Assembly: GCF_007990635.1 (NCBI RefSeq)
Contig: NZ_AP019846.1
Span: forward strand, 2,170,001-2,234,000
Length of the DNA stretch: 64,000 bases
Source: Leptotrichia hongkongensis
GTDB lineage: Bacteria > Fusobacteriota > Fusobacteriia > Fusobacteriales > Leptotrichiaceae
Reading direction: 5' to 3'
Both the position numbers and the translations under genes were made by a program. This document shows, piece after piece, positions 17,547-26,483 of the stretch; positions within the stretch are counted from its first letter, which is position 1; every line of letters starts with the position of its first letter. Under the pieces are notes generated by a model. That model was not told the DNA's origin, searched no databases, and saw only the letters and a list, made by a program, of their open reading frames with translations.

Positions 17547-17807
17547 TTATAAAAATATCGGTAATTTCAAAATTTTGTCATTTTCATAATTTTTACTTTT
17601 CCCCATTGAATAAAATATCCATCCAAAAATTATTCCTGTTATTGCTGAAAATATTCCACCAAATAATAACCGAAATGGCAAATCAAAGCCATAATCCCAA
17701 TCATATTTTCCAATCCAAAAATAATACATAAATAATAAAATTTGTAAAACTATAAATATTATTATTTTAGGTTTTAACTTTTTTACGCTTTTAGAAATCT
17801 CTTCCAT
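17547..17807 (-). pseudogene. Membrane protein, N-terminal part (before a frameshift)
   Basis: 86 residues starting MEEISKSVKKLK, with two membrane segments (about 14-32 and 45-68). The ATG lies inside the end of cbiL (25-base overlap), so translation may be coupled. The frame stops after KLPIFL just past a five-T run on the coding strand, and membrane-protein sequence continues in another frame through 17428 to 16937. Considered with that piece, it is one broken gene or contains a sequencing slip. Confidence 0.6.
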
Positions 17808-18511
17808 TCATCTATTCCCTGTTTTTTAAGAATTAATGTAGAAAAATAATGTACACTTTCAACATTTTCAATATCTGTAATAATTTCTTCATTTTCTTTC
17901 CCACAGTTTGAAACAATAACTATATTTTCTTTATTTCCTGTTTCAATAATCGCTCTTTTTATTCTCTCAAAATCTCGGCTTATTTTCATTAACACTAGAT
18001 TTTCGTTATTTTCAATTTCTTTATGAACATCAGTTTTTCTGCTGACAGACACTATTTTTAAATCTTCATCTCCAACCATAAGCGGTATATTAAGCCTTGC
18101 CGCAATACTGTTAAACGAAGTTATTCCCGCAATAGTTTCAACTTCCACATCATCTGAAATATGTTCCAATACATAAGTATAAGTACTATAAGTCATCGGA
18201 TCACCTATTGTTAAAAACGCTACATTTTTACCTTTTTCCAATTCAGCACTTATTACATCCGCATTATTTTTTCTAAAAACTTTTCTCGCTTCCACATCTC
18301 TTATCATAGGAAATTCCAAAAATAGCTGCTCTACTTCTGGTTTTACATATTCTTTTACAATATTAAAGGCTGTACTTCCTTCTCCGCTTTTTGCCTCAGG
18401 CAGTACTATCACATCTACTTCATGCAGTCTTTTTGCTGCTTTAACTGTTATATTTTCAGGATCTCCTACTCCTACACCAATACCATAAAATTTACCTAAT
18501 TTACTAGCCAT
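17783..18511 (-). CDS. cbiL: Cobalt-precorrin-2 C20-methyltransferase
   Basis: Methylates C-20 of cobalt-factor II/precorrin-2 with S-adenosylmethionine, the first committed corrin step after cobalt insertion. 242 residues. Family motifs: GKFYGIGVGVGDPENITVKA (about 6-25), PEAKSGEGSTAFNI, AFLTIGDPMTYSTYTYV (about 98-114) and ETIAGITSFNSIAARL. A GAGGAG site precedes the ATG. The neighbouring gene overlaps its end. The 442 bases upstream, toward cbiD, hold only debris, so the operon may be interrupted there. Confidence 0.95.
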   Translation of the reverse strand: MASKLGKFYGIGVGVGDPENITVKAAKRLHEVDVIVLPEAKSGEGSTAFNIVKEYVKPEVEQLFLEFPMIRDVEARKVFRKNNADVISAELEKGKNVAFLTIGDPMTYSTYTYVLEHISDDVEVETIAGITSFNSIAARLNIPLMVGDEDLKIVSVSRKTDVHKEIENNENLVLMKISRDFERIKRAIIETGNKENIVIVSNCGKENEEIITDIENVESVHYFSTLILKKQGIDEWKRFLKA

Positions 18512-18953
18512 TTTTTCTCCTCTAATTTATTTTTTCTACACTATAAATATACTTTATTGCATTTTCAACTTCTTTTCTTGAAGTAGAATAAGTTTTTTTA
18601 TTATCTTCATAATAATCATATTCATAGCATTTATGTTTAAAATTTTCTATTTTAAAATCATTCAAATTCAGCTTCTTTTCTTCTCGTTGTTATTATTTCC
18701 CAGGTCTATATTTTTAATGCTTTTTTTTAATTATATAATTTTCAGGAATACATTCCGCAAATTTTAGAATTTTGAATTTTTTTTAGGAATATAATCCTGT
18801 AATTTAAAAATTATCAATGAGGTTTTACTAACTTTTACTTCTTCGTAAATTTAATTAAACTTTTTTATAAACTATATACATTACAGTATATAGCCCGTTT
18901 TTTTGCCCTATTGGCAATAACCATAACAACTTCTCTATCCTTAAAGTTATTTT
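18512..18953 (-). other. Gene-free gap between cbiD and cbiL
   Basis: No complete gene. On the minus strand two short coding-like pieces appear: one reading DREVVMVIANRAKKRAIY just after cbiD (about 18880-18945), and an open stretch of about 50 codons ending EVENAIKYIYSVEKIN just before cbiL (about 18524-18670). Neither has a convincing start plus ribosome site, and several stops separate them. The region could be a decayed gene in a place where other genomes carry further cbi genes, but the pieces do not match any cbi protein I recognise. Confidence 0.4.
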
Positions 18954-20060
18954 TTAAAAATTATCAAAAAAGTGCTTACTATGCCCTATAACTTCTTTTT
19001 CAGCTGATAAAATCAATGTTTCCACTTCCAGATTCCATCCATTTTTTCTGCAATGTTCCTCACATTTTTGTTTTGCTTTTTCAGCTAGCAAGTTAAAGAC
19101 TTCTTTTTTTTCAATGTACCCAGAAGCCTCTTCAGTTGTATTCGATTCCAGAATTTTATAGACATTTTCTAGCTTTTCACCCACTAACAATGCGTTTGCA
19201 GCCAAAATTTCCATTTTTGCATCAGAAACTCGACTGTGTGTATGAAAAATTCCTCCTGCCACTTTTACAAATTTTCCTAATTCTCCAATAAAATAAATTT
19301 TCTTAACTTCAAATTCACATGCCTTGTCAAACATATATCCCACAAAATTACTGATTACAACACCCTCTTCAGACTTTTCTGGAAATTCCTTTTTCAAAAA
19401 CATTTTTCCTCTATTTCCAAAAAGAAATATCGCTGTTTTTGTATTAAAATATGTTAAATTTTGCTTCAGCTCTATTGCAAGGGAAGCCTTCCATGACTCT
19501 TCAGACATCGGACGTACAATTCCCATTGTTCCAAGAATAGAAATTCCGCCAATAATTCCTAATTTCCCATTCATTGTTTTTTTGGCAGCTTCTTCACCCA
19601 GAGGCACGCTAATTTCAACATCTACTCCTTTTCCAGATGGAAGAAGTTCTTTCACAATACCAGTCAGCATTTTCATTGGCGTTGGATTTATTGCTGATTT
19701 TCCAACTTCAACAGGAAGTCCAATTTTTGTGACTTTTCCGACTCCTTTTCCTCCAAAAATATTGATTTTATCATCTTCTCTAAAACTTACTTTTGATATG
19801 ATTTCTAGACCGTGTGTCGCATCAGGGTCATCTCCCCCATCTTTTATGACAGTTGCTGTTGCATAATCCTCTGTCTTTTCAAAAGACTTAATCTTAATTT
19901 TTATCTTTTTACCTGCTGGAACATCTATTTCAACTTCTTCGACTTTTTCAGCTTTTCCTAGTAAAAGTAACAGTGCCGCCTTAGTCGCTGCTGTTGCCGA
20001 ACTTCCTGTGGTATAGCCATATCGCAGTTTTCTACCGTTAAAATATACATAATTTTCCAT
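18954..20060 (-). CDS. cbiD: Cobalt-precorrin-5B C1-methyltransferase
   Basis: Anaerobic-pathway methyltransferase acting at C-1 in corrin synthesis. 368 residues. The N-terminus KLRYGYTTGSSATAATKAAL (about 11-30) is the hallmark of CbiD, followed by VIKDGGDDPDATHGLEI (about 71-87), GGISILGTMGIVRPMSEES and the C-terminal HTHSRVSDAKMEILA. It lies 134 bases after cbiC. Its presence, with cbiK, indicates the oxygen-independent (early cobalt insertion) route. Confidence 0.96.
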   Translation of the reverse strand: MENYVYFNGRKLRYGYTTGSSATAATKAALLLLLGKAEKVEEVEIDVPAGKKIKIKIKSFEKTEDYATATVIKDGGDDPDATHGLEIISKVSFREDDKINIFGGKGVGKVTKIGLPVEVGKSAINPTPMKMLTGIVKELLPSGKGVDVEISVPLGEEAAKKTMNGKLGIIGGISILGTMGIVRPMSEESWKASLAIELKQNLTYFNTKTAIFLFGNRGKMFLKKEFPEKSEEGVVISNFVGYMFDKACEFEVKKIYFIGELGKFVKVAGGIFHTHSRVSDAKMEILAANALLVGEKLENVYKILESNTTEEASGYIEKKEVFNLLAEKAKQKCEEHCRKNGWNLEVETLILSAEKEVIGHSKHFFDNF

Positions 20061-20194
20061 TTTTATTTCTCCACAATTATACTAAAATATATCTGAAAAT
20101 GCTCAAAACTAATAAATTTTCAGTGTTTTTGATTAAATAAAATCAAAATACTAAAAATAAATTTTGGATTTTCAGATATTTACAAATTCATTTA

Positions 20195-20851
20195 TTAATT
20201 ATTAAAATATTTATCTCTTTCATACATTTGATAAAGGATTCCGTGCATTACACCAACTGCAACTGTACTTCCACCTTTTGTTCCATTTGTTCGTATAAAC
20301 GGAACATTGTATTTTGAAAGTTCTGCTTTAGATTCAGGACATCCCACAAATCCAACTGGAACTCCAACTATCAATTTCGGTACATTTTCCCCTTCTTTTT
20401 TCATTTTTTCAAGTAATGTAAACAATGCTGTTGGAGCATTTCCGATTACAAAAATTTTTGTTTGCGGATCTTTTAACGCTCTTTCCAATCCAACCATCGA
20501 ACGTGTAATTCCTCTTTCCTTCGCTTCTCTAGCCACATCCGGATCTGCCACTAGACAATATGCCTCTGCTCCAAATTTTTTCAGACCATTTTTATTCAAT
20601 CCATTAACAATCATGTTTGTATCACAATAAATTTTGCAATTTCCAGCTTCTAATGCTTCTTTTGCTGATTCAATTGGATTATTATGAAATTCAACAATGT
20701 TCACATAATCAAAATCTCCAGTTGTATGAATCAATCTTTTTACGATTAATTGCTCTTCTTCACTAAAATGGTCTGCTTTCCCAGCCAACCCTTCTGTAAT
20801 CATCTCAAAACTCCTTACCTCAATCGATTTTGGATCTTTAATATATGACAT
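20195..20851 (-). CDS. cbiC: Cobalt-precorrin-8 methylmutase
   Basis: Moves the methyl group from C-11 to C-12 to give cobyrinate. 218 residues, standard length. Visible: SIEVRSFEMI near the N-terminus, the catalytic-histidine region LIHTTGDFDYV (about 40-50), GNAPTALFTLLE, VPVGFVGCPESK and the final GTKGGSTVAVGVMHG. The gene is preceded by a GGAG site. It lies between cbiA (upstream, 139-base gap) and cbiD on the same strand. Confidence 0.96.
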   Translation of the reverse strand: MSYIKDPKSIEVRSFEMITEGLAGKADHFSEEEQLIVKRLIHTTGDFDYVNIVEFHNNPIESAKEALEAGNCKIYCDTNMIVNGLNKNGLKKFGAEAYCLVADPDVAREAKERGITRSMVGLERALKDPQTKIFVIGNAPTALFTLLEKMKKEGENVPKLIVGVPVGFVGCPESKAELSKYNVPFIRTNGTKGGSTVAVGVMHGILYQMYERDKYFNN

Positions 20852-20990
20852 AATTTATTCTCCTTTTATTTATTTGAATATGTTAATAACTTTATTTTTT
20901 ACTTTTGTTTATTTAATAATATTTTTTCATCTATATTTCTAATTTGTTTTCACGCAAAAGCAATGAACAACGTACTCTTACTTGAAAAAG

Positions 20991-22334
20991 CTACAGCTTT
21001 TCTATCAAGTATTTAAAAAACTCTATATTTGAATAAAACGAAATATGCGGGTATCCTGCTAGAAGACTATTTTTTCTATATCCGCAAACCCAATTTCTTC
21101 CATCATTTTTTTCTATTTTATAAAATTTTTCTTTTTCATTATCTACAGAAATTTCTGAATAATGAAATTCGTGTCCTTTTGTACAAATTCCATTTTCGGC
21201 TTTTATATTTATATATCCAAATCTTCCGATATTCAGCCTATTTTTCATAGAAATTTCCACATCTATCAGTCCACAGAAATCTCCACTATTTCCATCTAGC
21301 AAATTCAGTTTATTTGTTAAGTAGATAAATCCGCCACATTCTCCGTAGATTTTTACTCCATTTTCATAAGCCTGCTTTATACTTTCCTTCATAGATACAT
21401 TTTCAGACAATTCTTTCCAGTAAAGTTCAGGATAACCTCCACCAAGATAAATCATATCAAGATTTTCTGGTATTTTTTCGTCTTTTACAGGGCTAAATTC
21501 TACTATTTCTAATCCTGAAAATCTCATCAGTTCCAGATTTGACTCATAGTAAAATGAAAATGCACCATCTTTAGCAACTCCAACACGTTTTCCTTTATAT
21601 TTATTCTTTAAGTCCTTTATTGGCTCAAAACTGTCCATACTGCTTTTTGTTTCAAATTCTTCTGCTATTTCGTAAATTTTTTCTAAATCTAAGCAATTTT
21701 GTGCAATTTCCTTAAACAGCTGTTTCTTTTCCTCAAGCTCTTTTGAACCTTTCAATTCAAAAGCCTGTTTTAATCCCAGATGTCTGCTTTCCACCGATAA
21801 TTTCTCATTTTTCGGCAAATATCCTACGCATTCTATCCCCGTAAATCTTTCTACCGCTTCCTTCAAGTTCAAGTATAGTTTTTCAGAAGAAACATTATTT
21901 AAAATAATGCCCTTTATTTTAACATTTTTATCAAACAGCTTGAAACCCAAAACTTCGGCAGCTATGCTTGTGGAGATTCCTTTTGCGTTAACTACAAGAA
22001 TTACTGGTATATCAAGTATTCTTGATACATGAGCTGTACTAAAATTATCCTTTTCATGCCCAATTCCATCATAAAGCCCCATAACTCCCTCAACTATAGC
22101 GATATTGCTTCCTTTCGCTCCTGTTTCAAATATATGCCTTAACGTACTTTCATCAAACATAAAAGCATCTAAATTACGAGATTTATTTCCCGTGAACAAC
22201 TCATGATAACCAGGGTCGATGTAGTCTGGACCAACTTTAAAAGGTGCCACATTTTCAAAAGCTGACATCAATATGCTGCTTACTGTAGTCTTTCCACCAC
22301 CACTCATTGCTCCCGATATAAGTATTTTTTTCAT
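20991..22334 (-). CDS. cbiA: Cobyrinate a,c-diamide synthase
   Basis: ATP- and glutamine-dependent amidation of the a and c side chains. 447 residues: an N-terminal synthetase domain with ISGAMSGGGKTTVSS (Walker-type loop, about 6-20) and VEGVMGLYDG (about 80-89), then a C-terminal class I glutamine amidotransferase domain with the nucleophile in GECGGFIYL (about 333-341) and a late histidine in AGYPHISF. It overlaps cbiO by four bases (ATGA), so the two genes are translated together. Confidence 0.96.
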   Translation of the reverse strand: MKKILISGAMSGGGKTTVSSILMSAFENVAPFKVGPDYIDPGYHELFTGNKSRNLDAFMFDESTLRHIFETGAKGSNIAIVEGVMGLYDGIGHEKDNFSTAHVSRILDIPVILVVNAKGISTSIAAEVLGFKLFDKNVKIKGIILNNVSSEKLYLNLKEAVERFTGIECVGYLPKNEKLSVESRHLGLKQAFELKGSKELEEKKQLFKEIAQNCLDLEKIYEIAEEFETKSSMDSFEPIKDLKNKYKGKRVGVAKDGAFSFYYESNLELMRFSGLEIVEFSPVKDEKIPENLDMIYLGGGYPELYWKELSENVSMKESIKQAYENGVKIYGECGGFIYLTNKLNLLDGNSGDFCGLIDVEISMKNRLNIGRFGYINIKAENGICTKGHEFHYSEISVDNEKEKFYKIEKNDGRNWVCGYRKNSLLAGYPHISFYSNIEFFKYLIEKL

Positions 22335-23137
22335 AGCAAGTTTTTTTCCTCCAAAAATTTATAATAATCATTTTCATCAAGATTTTTATACTTGAGATAA
22401 CTTTTTATTTTCAGTACATTTGGAATATTCAAATTTAATTTCTTCAAAAATTCAAAATCCTCAAAAACCTCGTCCCTGCTCCCTTGCCGTACAATTCTCC
22501 CTTTTTCAAGGACATAGATATAGTCAGCAAATTCATAGGCAAAATCTGTATCGTGAGTTGATACCACCATTGTTTTTCCTGCTTTGGAAAAATTATCTAG
22601 AATTTCTGATACTCTTTTTGTATTTTTAGAATCAAGCCATGCAGTTGGTTCATCTAGAATAAGAAGTTCTGGCTCCATTGCCGTAATTGCAGCTATTGAG
22701 ACTCTTTTTTTCTGTCCATAGCTCAGATGATGACAAGGTCTATCTTTTAAATCTGTTATATTGATTTCTTTCATTGCCCTGTTTACATTTTTTTCTACTT
22801 CCTCTTTAGAATATCCAAGATTTTCAGGTCCGTAAGCTACTTCCTGAAATACTAAAGGTGCAAAAATCTGTATTTCAGGATCCTGAAAAATTATCCCGAC
22901 TTTTTTTCTCAATTCTTCGAGATTTTTCTTTTTATGCTCTATTTTTTTCTCTTCAAAATAAATATTTCCCTTTTGTGCTTTCAAAAGTCCATTCATTATT
23001 AAAAATAATGTTGATTTTCCTGAGCCATTTTCCCCAAGAAATAATGTTTTTTTCCCTTTTTCAATATTTAAAGTTACATCTTTTAGAGCCTCTGTTTCTT
23101 CATCATATGAAAAAGTTATATTTTCAAGTCTAAGCAT
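22331..23137 (-). CDS. cbiO: Cobalt ECF transporter ATPase
   Basis: ATP-binding subunit that powers the CbiMNQ cobalt importer. 268 residues with all ABC motifs: Walker A GENGSGKST (about 36-44), Q-loop FQDPEIQIF (about 84-92), signature LSYGQKKRV (about 138-146), Walker B LLILDEPTAW and the switch histidine in STHDTDFA. The order cbiM-N-Q-O is conserved, and cbiA follows with an overlap, which ties metal uptake to corrin synthesis. Confidence 0.95.
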   Translation of the reverse strand: MLRLENITFSYDEETEALKDVTLNIEKGKKTLFLGENGSGKSTLFLIMNGLLKAQKGNIYFEEKKIEHKKKNLEELRKKVGIIFQDPEIQIFAPLVFQEVAYGPENLGYSKEEVEKNVNRAMKEINITDLKDRPCHHLSYGQKKRVSIAAITAMEPELLILDEPTAWLDSKNTKRVSEILDNFSKAGKTMVVSTHDTDFAYEFADYIYVLEKGRIVRQGSRDEVFEDFEFLKKLNLNIPNVLKIKSYLKYKNLDENDYYKFLEEKNLL

Positions 23138-23188
23138 TGTATTTTACCACCAAATATAAATTTATTATAACTATTATTATTACGAATA

Positions 23189-23833
23189 TTATTTCAAACC
23201 CAATTTTTTTATATTTTCTATGAGAAAAATAAACTCCTTTCCCATTCTTGATTCCACAGCCTTTATAGAATTCAGATTATAGTAGTATGTTTTTTTTAGT
23301 ATAGCAACTACTAGCATTGGAAATGATTTCATCCCATTTTTAAAACTGCTGTATCCTAGTCTTACTTCCTGTGCATTATGTAATTTTTCCTTATTTTCAA
23401 ATAATAAAAATATATATCTGTAAATTAGTAAAAACATTTCCCTAAATATTTTAGGAAATTTCAGCTTTGCAAATATATAGTCCAAATCTATAATTGGAGT
23501 AGAACAAATAAGGAAATAAACTACAGCTATCGAGGAAAATGAACGTAGCAAAAATGTCCATATATCCGCTTTTATAAACAGCAAGGAAATTACAGTTGTC
23601 AAAATAAATAAAGCCGGAATAAAGTTCAGCTTTAACAAGTCACCTATTTTCACTTTTACGACAAACAAAAGAAGTAAATTAAACAGTATAAAATTAAAAA
23701 CAAATACTATTTTACTTCCAGTATAAAGTAAAAATACTAATGTCGTCATTGACAATATAAACTTTACTCCGGGGTTTATATTTTTTATGGGATTTGTGTA
23801 AGATACCTTATCTATCAGCATTTTTTCTTTCAC
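23189..23833 (-). CDS. cbiQ: Cobalt ECF transporter transmembrane subunit
   Basis: T-component of the ECF cobalt importer, 214 residues, with four to five hydrophobic segments between about 25 and 120. The cytoplasmic coupling region appears as FREMFLLIYRYIFLLFE followed by AQEVRLGYSSFKNGMKSF, matching the conserved short-motif helices of CbiQ that contact the ATPase. It overlaps cbiN by 26 bases. Confidence 0.92.
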   Translation of the reverse strand: MKEKMLIDKVSYTNPIKNINPGVKFILSMTTLVFLLYTGSKIVFVFNFILFNLLLLFVVKVKIGDLLKLNFIPALFILTTVISLLFIKADIWTFLLRSFSSIAVVYFLICSTPIIDLDYIFAKLKFPKIFREMFLLIYRYIFLLFENKEKLHNAQEVRLGYSSFKNGMKSFPMLVVAILKKTYYYNLNSIKAVESRMGKEFIFLIENIKKLGLK

Positions 23834-24110
23834 CTTTGAAATAGCCTAATACATACCCTACAATTCCTGCACCTAATGCCGCCTGTAATGCAAACAGCAG
23901 ACTTTCAGTTTCATCTCCTGGTAATTCTATTAAATTTTTAGCCCATGGCTCATAATCAGGTTTTATAGTTTTTATTACTTCTTCTCCCTTGTCATCAGAT
24001 CCTCCAAATTCAGATTTTACAAGAAGCAAAGGAATAACACCTATTAAAATTATTGCAATTATTAAAATAATATTCTTTTTAAATACACTTTTGTTTTTAT
24101 TTTCCGACAT
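23808..24110 (-). CDS. cbiN: Cobalt transport protein CbiN
   Basis: Small auxiliary membrane protein that, with CbiM, determines cobalt import. 100 residues with two membrane helices (about 13-30 and 70-90) and between them an exterior loop ending in EPWAKNLIELPGDETESLLFALQAALGAG-type sequence typical of CbiN. It shares one base with cbiM upstream and overlaps cbiQ downstream, so translation is coupled. Confidence 0.93.
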   Translation of the reverse strand: MSENKNKSVFKKNIILIIAIILIGVIPLLLVKSEFGGSDDKGEEVIKTIKPDYEPWAKNLIELPGDETESLLFALQAALGAGIVGYVLGYFKGERKNADR

Positions 24111-24817
24111 TAAGCTTCCACCTCTTTTACGCTATATTTTTCAAGTATATTCATCACCACGTTTGTAAGTAGCCCTTCGATAACTGCAAGAGGAACCTGA
24201 GTTACTGCAAATACCGCTCCAAATTTGATAAATGAAGCAACTACTCCACCTTGTGGAGATGGATATGCAAGTGCAAGCTGAATTGATGTTACCACATAAG
24301 TCGCAAGATCTCCTAACGCTGCTGCCAAAAATACCGCTAACGCCTTATTCTTTTTCTCAAATCCTTTATACACTAAATATGATACAATTGGTCCTGCAAT
24401 TGCCATTGAAACAGCGTTTGCTCCCAAAGTTGTAAATCCTCCGTGTGCAAGCAATCCTGCTTGAAATATTAATACGATTGTTCCAAGAATGGAAGTTACA
24501 AAAGGTCCGTATAATATAGTAGATAGCCCTACTCCTGTAGGATGTGATGAACTTCCTGTAACTGATGGAATTTTTAGTGCCGACAATACAAATATAAATG
24601 CACCCGCTAATGCAAGCGTCATTTTTTCCCGCACGCTCCCTTTAGAAACAGATTGAAGCTTCTTTATTCCTATTATCCAAAACGGAATACACACTGCAAA
24701 CCATACTATAACCCAATTTAAAGGTAAAAAACCTTCCATAATGTGCATTGAATAACCATTTACACCTATTAACAGCATGCTGGTTAAAACCAAAAACAAT
24801 AATGTTCTCTTTTTCAT
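24110..24817 (-). CDS. cbiM: Cobalt ECF transporter substrate-binding subunit
   Basis: S-component that binds Co(II). 235 residues: a cleavable-looking N-terminal hydrophobic segment (about 4-22), then [12 protein letters not shown], whose methionine and histidine form the metal site at the mature N-terminus in this family. The conserved [17 protein letters not shown] (about 90-106) and [24 protein letters not shown] follow. First gene of the cbiMNQO-cbiA-cbiC-cbiD block, behind a promoter, a cobalamin riboswitch and a terminator, so uptake is shut off when cobalamin is plentiful. Confidence 0.96.
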   Translation of the reverse strand: MKKRTLLFLVLTSMLLIGVNGYSMHIMEGFLPLNWVIVWFAVCIPFWIIGIKKLQSVSKGSVREKMTLALAGAFIFVLSALKIPSVTGSSSHPTGVGLSTILYGPFVTSILGTIVLIFQAGLLAHGGFTTLGANAVSMAIAGPIVSYLVYKGFEKKNKALAVFLAAALGDLATYVVTSIQLALAYPSPQGGVVASFIKFGAVFAVTQVPLAVIEGLLTNVVMNILEKYSVKEVEA

Positions 24818-24860
24818 TTTCTCTCCTTCTCCAAATTTAATTTAACCTTCGGCAAGTTCC

Positions 24861-24883
24861 AAAAAAAAATCAGCCAAAGCTGA
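24861..24883 (-). terminator. Riboswitch-controlled terminator before cbiM
   Basis: On the minus strand TCAGC-TTTG-GCTGA is followed by eight or nine T, 44 bases before the cbiM start. Its position between aptamer and gene makes it the likely expression platform: it terminates when the cofactor is bound. Confidence 0.7.
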
Positions 24884-25027
24884 AGCCAATACACGTCAAA
24901 ACTTCCACAACAATAACTATATCACCATCGTATAGTACGCTTATGGAACAAATCACCGTTGATTTATTTTTACATTGATGTATATTAAATCTTCCCTTCC
25001 CAGAAAATTTTATATAAAAAATTATTA

Positions 25028-25180
25028 GGCAAGTCTCCTGACTAACTTCATCCTACTCGTACCCTTCCCAAAATATCCAAGATATCTCAGTGGTTTTGTG
25101 TACTTTCGTCAGCTTCACAGTAGTGGGGGCTGTATCGGATTCTAACCGATTTCCTTATTAAGTTTGTAAAACACCTATAA
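25028..25180 (-). ncRNA. Cobalamin riboswitch 1 (before cbiMNQO)
   Basis: Reading the minus strand, the conserved blocks of the adenosylcobalamin riboswitch appear in order: TATAGGTG, AATAAGGAAATC, GAATCCGATACAGCCCCC, ACTACTGTGA, GACGAAAGTA, CCACTGAG, GGGAAGGGTACGAGTAGGATGA and the B12 box AGTCAGGAGACTTGCC. A promoter lies just upstream and a terminator downstream. A GGGAAGGGA copy repeats about 20 bases after the aptamer, as it does in riboswitch 2. Confidence 0.95.
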
Positions 25181-25192
25181 TTCTTTACTATT

Positions 25193-25220
25193 ATTATACT
25201 CTCTTTCTTATATTTGTCAA
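25193..25220 (-). promoter_or_regulatory. Promoter of the cbiM riboswitch operon
   Basis: On the minus strand, perfect TTGACA (25220-25215), a 16-base spacer and perfect TATAAT (25198-25193), about a dozen bases before the aptamer. Confidence 0.75.
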
Positions 25221-25275
25221 CCCTAAAAAAGGATATTTTTTTCAAATTTAAATAATTTATTAATATGATATTGGA

Positions 25276-25327
25276 GTATACAAAATATTGTTGACAAATA
25301 TTATAAAATAATTTATAATAAGTATAC
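25276..25327 (+). promoter_or_regulatory. Promoter with two flanking GTATAC sites
   Basis: A consensus promoter: TTGACA (25291-25296), 17 bases, TATAAT (25314-25319). The palindrome GTATAC occurs at 25276-25281 and again at 25322-25327, on either side of the core promoter. The two sites could be operators for the MarR-family regulator encoded in this operon; that is an inference. Confidence 0.7.
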
Positions 25328-25350
25328 ATATAATATAAGGAGGAAATATA

Positions 25351-25758
25351 ATGGAATTTAGTTTTACTTTAAAAATCAAAGCAAAAAAAGAAGATGCATG
25401 GGAATACTATGCAAATATTGAAAAATGGTATGATTGGGAAAAAGACTTAAAAAATATCACATTAAAAGGTGAATTTAAGACAGGTTCATGTGGAACTATG
25501 GAACTTGAAGGAATGCCCCCTATGGAATATAAACTTACTCTTGTAAAACCTTTTGAAGAATTTTGGGATAAAACAGAAACTCCGCTTGGAGATATTCTTT
25601 TTGGTCATCAAATAATTGATAACAACGATGGAAGCATAAATATAAAACATACTGTAATTTTGGACAGTGAAGATGAACAGCATTTAGAATTTTTAAGCCA
25701 AGTTTTTTCAGATGTCCCTCAATCTATATTTATTCTAAAAAATTACTTGGAAAGATAA
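25351..25758 (+). CDS. SRPBCC-fold protein
   Basis: 135 residues resembling the polyketide-cyclase/START-like SRPBCC superfamily: an opening strand (FSFTLKIKAKKEDAWEYYANIEKWYDWEKD, read in parts about 3-32), GMPPMEYKLTLVKPFEEFWDK in the middle and a long C-terminal helix. Such proteins bind small hydrophobic ligands; the ligand here is unknown. AAGGAGG lies seven bases before the ATG. The MarR gene follows 12 bases later, so a ligand-sensing or detoxifying pair is plausible. Confidence 0.75.
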   Translation: MEFSFTLKIKAKKEDAWEYYANIEKWYDWEKDLKNITLKGEFKTGSCGTMELEGMPPMEYKLTLVKPFEEFWDKTETPLGDILFGHQIIDNNDGSINIKHTVILDSEDEQHLEFLSQVFSDVPQSIFILKNYLER

Positions 25759-25770
25759 GGTGATTGATAC

Positions 25771-26214
25771 TTGTTTACATCAAAATATAAAGATAATTCA
25801 GAAAAATCAACAGGATTGTTATTTATGAGAGTATACAATAAATGGCATTCTATTATAAAAAAAGAACTAAAGAAAATGAACTTAACACACCCTCAATTTG
25901 TTGTTTTAGCTTCACTTGCTTATTTATCACAAAACGGTAATGAAATCACACAAATTATGATTTCAAAACTCGCAGGAATAGATGTTATGACAATATCTCA
26001 AATATTAAGTTTATTAGAAAAACAGAATTTTGTAAAAAGAAAAGAACATTCAAAAGATACAAGGGCAAAAGCAGTTATTTTGAACAAAAAAGGAGAAGAA
26101 GTATTACAAAAAGCTGTTCCGTTAGTTGAGCAAATTGATGAAGTTTTTTTCGGAAAATTGGATAGGGATGAAAAACAATTTAAACATTTTCTTGCTAGAT
26201 TAAATGAAGAATAA
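25771..26214 (+). CDS. MarR-family transcription regulator
   Basis: 147 residues, winged helix-turn-helix. Visible: LTHPQFVVLASLAYLSQ (about 38-54), a recognition-helix region ISKLAGIDVMTISQILSLLEKQNFVKRKEHSKDTRAKAV (read in pieces, about 67-105) and a C-terminal dimer helix. The start is TTG, supported by AAGGTGA nine bases before it. It probably represses its own operon with the SRPBCC gene; the effector is unknown. Confidence 0.88.
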   Translation: MFTSKYKDNSEKSTGLLFMRVYNKWHSIIKKELKKMNLTHPQFVVLASLAYLSQNGNEITQIMISKLAGIDVMTISQILSLLEKQNFVKRKEHSKDTRAKAVILNKKGEEVLQKAVPLVEQIDEVFFGKLDRDEKQFKHFLARLNEE

Positions 26215-26302
26215 GAAATATTATCTATAATTAATGATTATGTCAAAATTATTATTTTTATTATTATATTTAAAATTCAAAAAATAAAACAGAATTTTAT
26301 TC

Positions 26303-26340
26303 AAAAGGATTATTGACACCAAAATGTTATAATCCTTTTT
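26303..26340 (+). terminator. Terminator after the MarR gene
   Basis: AAAAGGATTAT pairs with ATAATCCTTTT and is followed by more T. Confidence 0.85.
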
Positions 26341-26483
26341 TATAATTTATCAAAATATTCCTCAAAATTTTTTTGTAAATTACATTAAATTCTTATATAG
26401 TTAATTCGCTCATAAATTATACTATTTCATAAATGCTATACTTTTATTTTATAATCCAAATTGCTCAAAATCCAATTTCTTAT

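Noticed and set aside
19324-19866. 180-codon plus-strand open frame
   Set aside because: It lies wholly antisense to cbiD, whose motifs are clear; the antisense product is low-complexity and has no ribosome site.
25087-25329. 80-codon minus-strand open frame
   Set aside because: It covers the cobalamin riboswitch and its promoter, which explain the sequence better.
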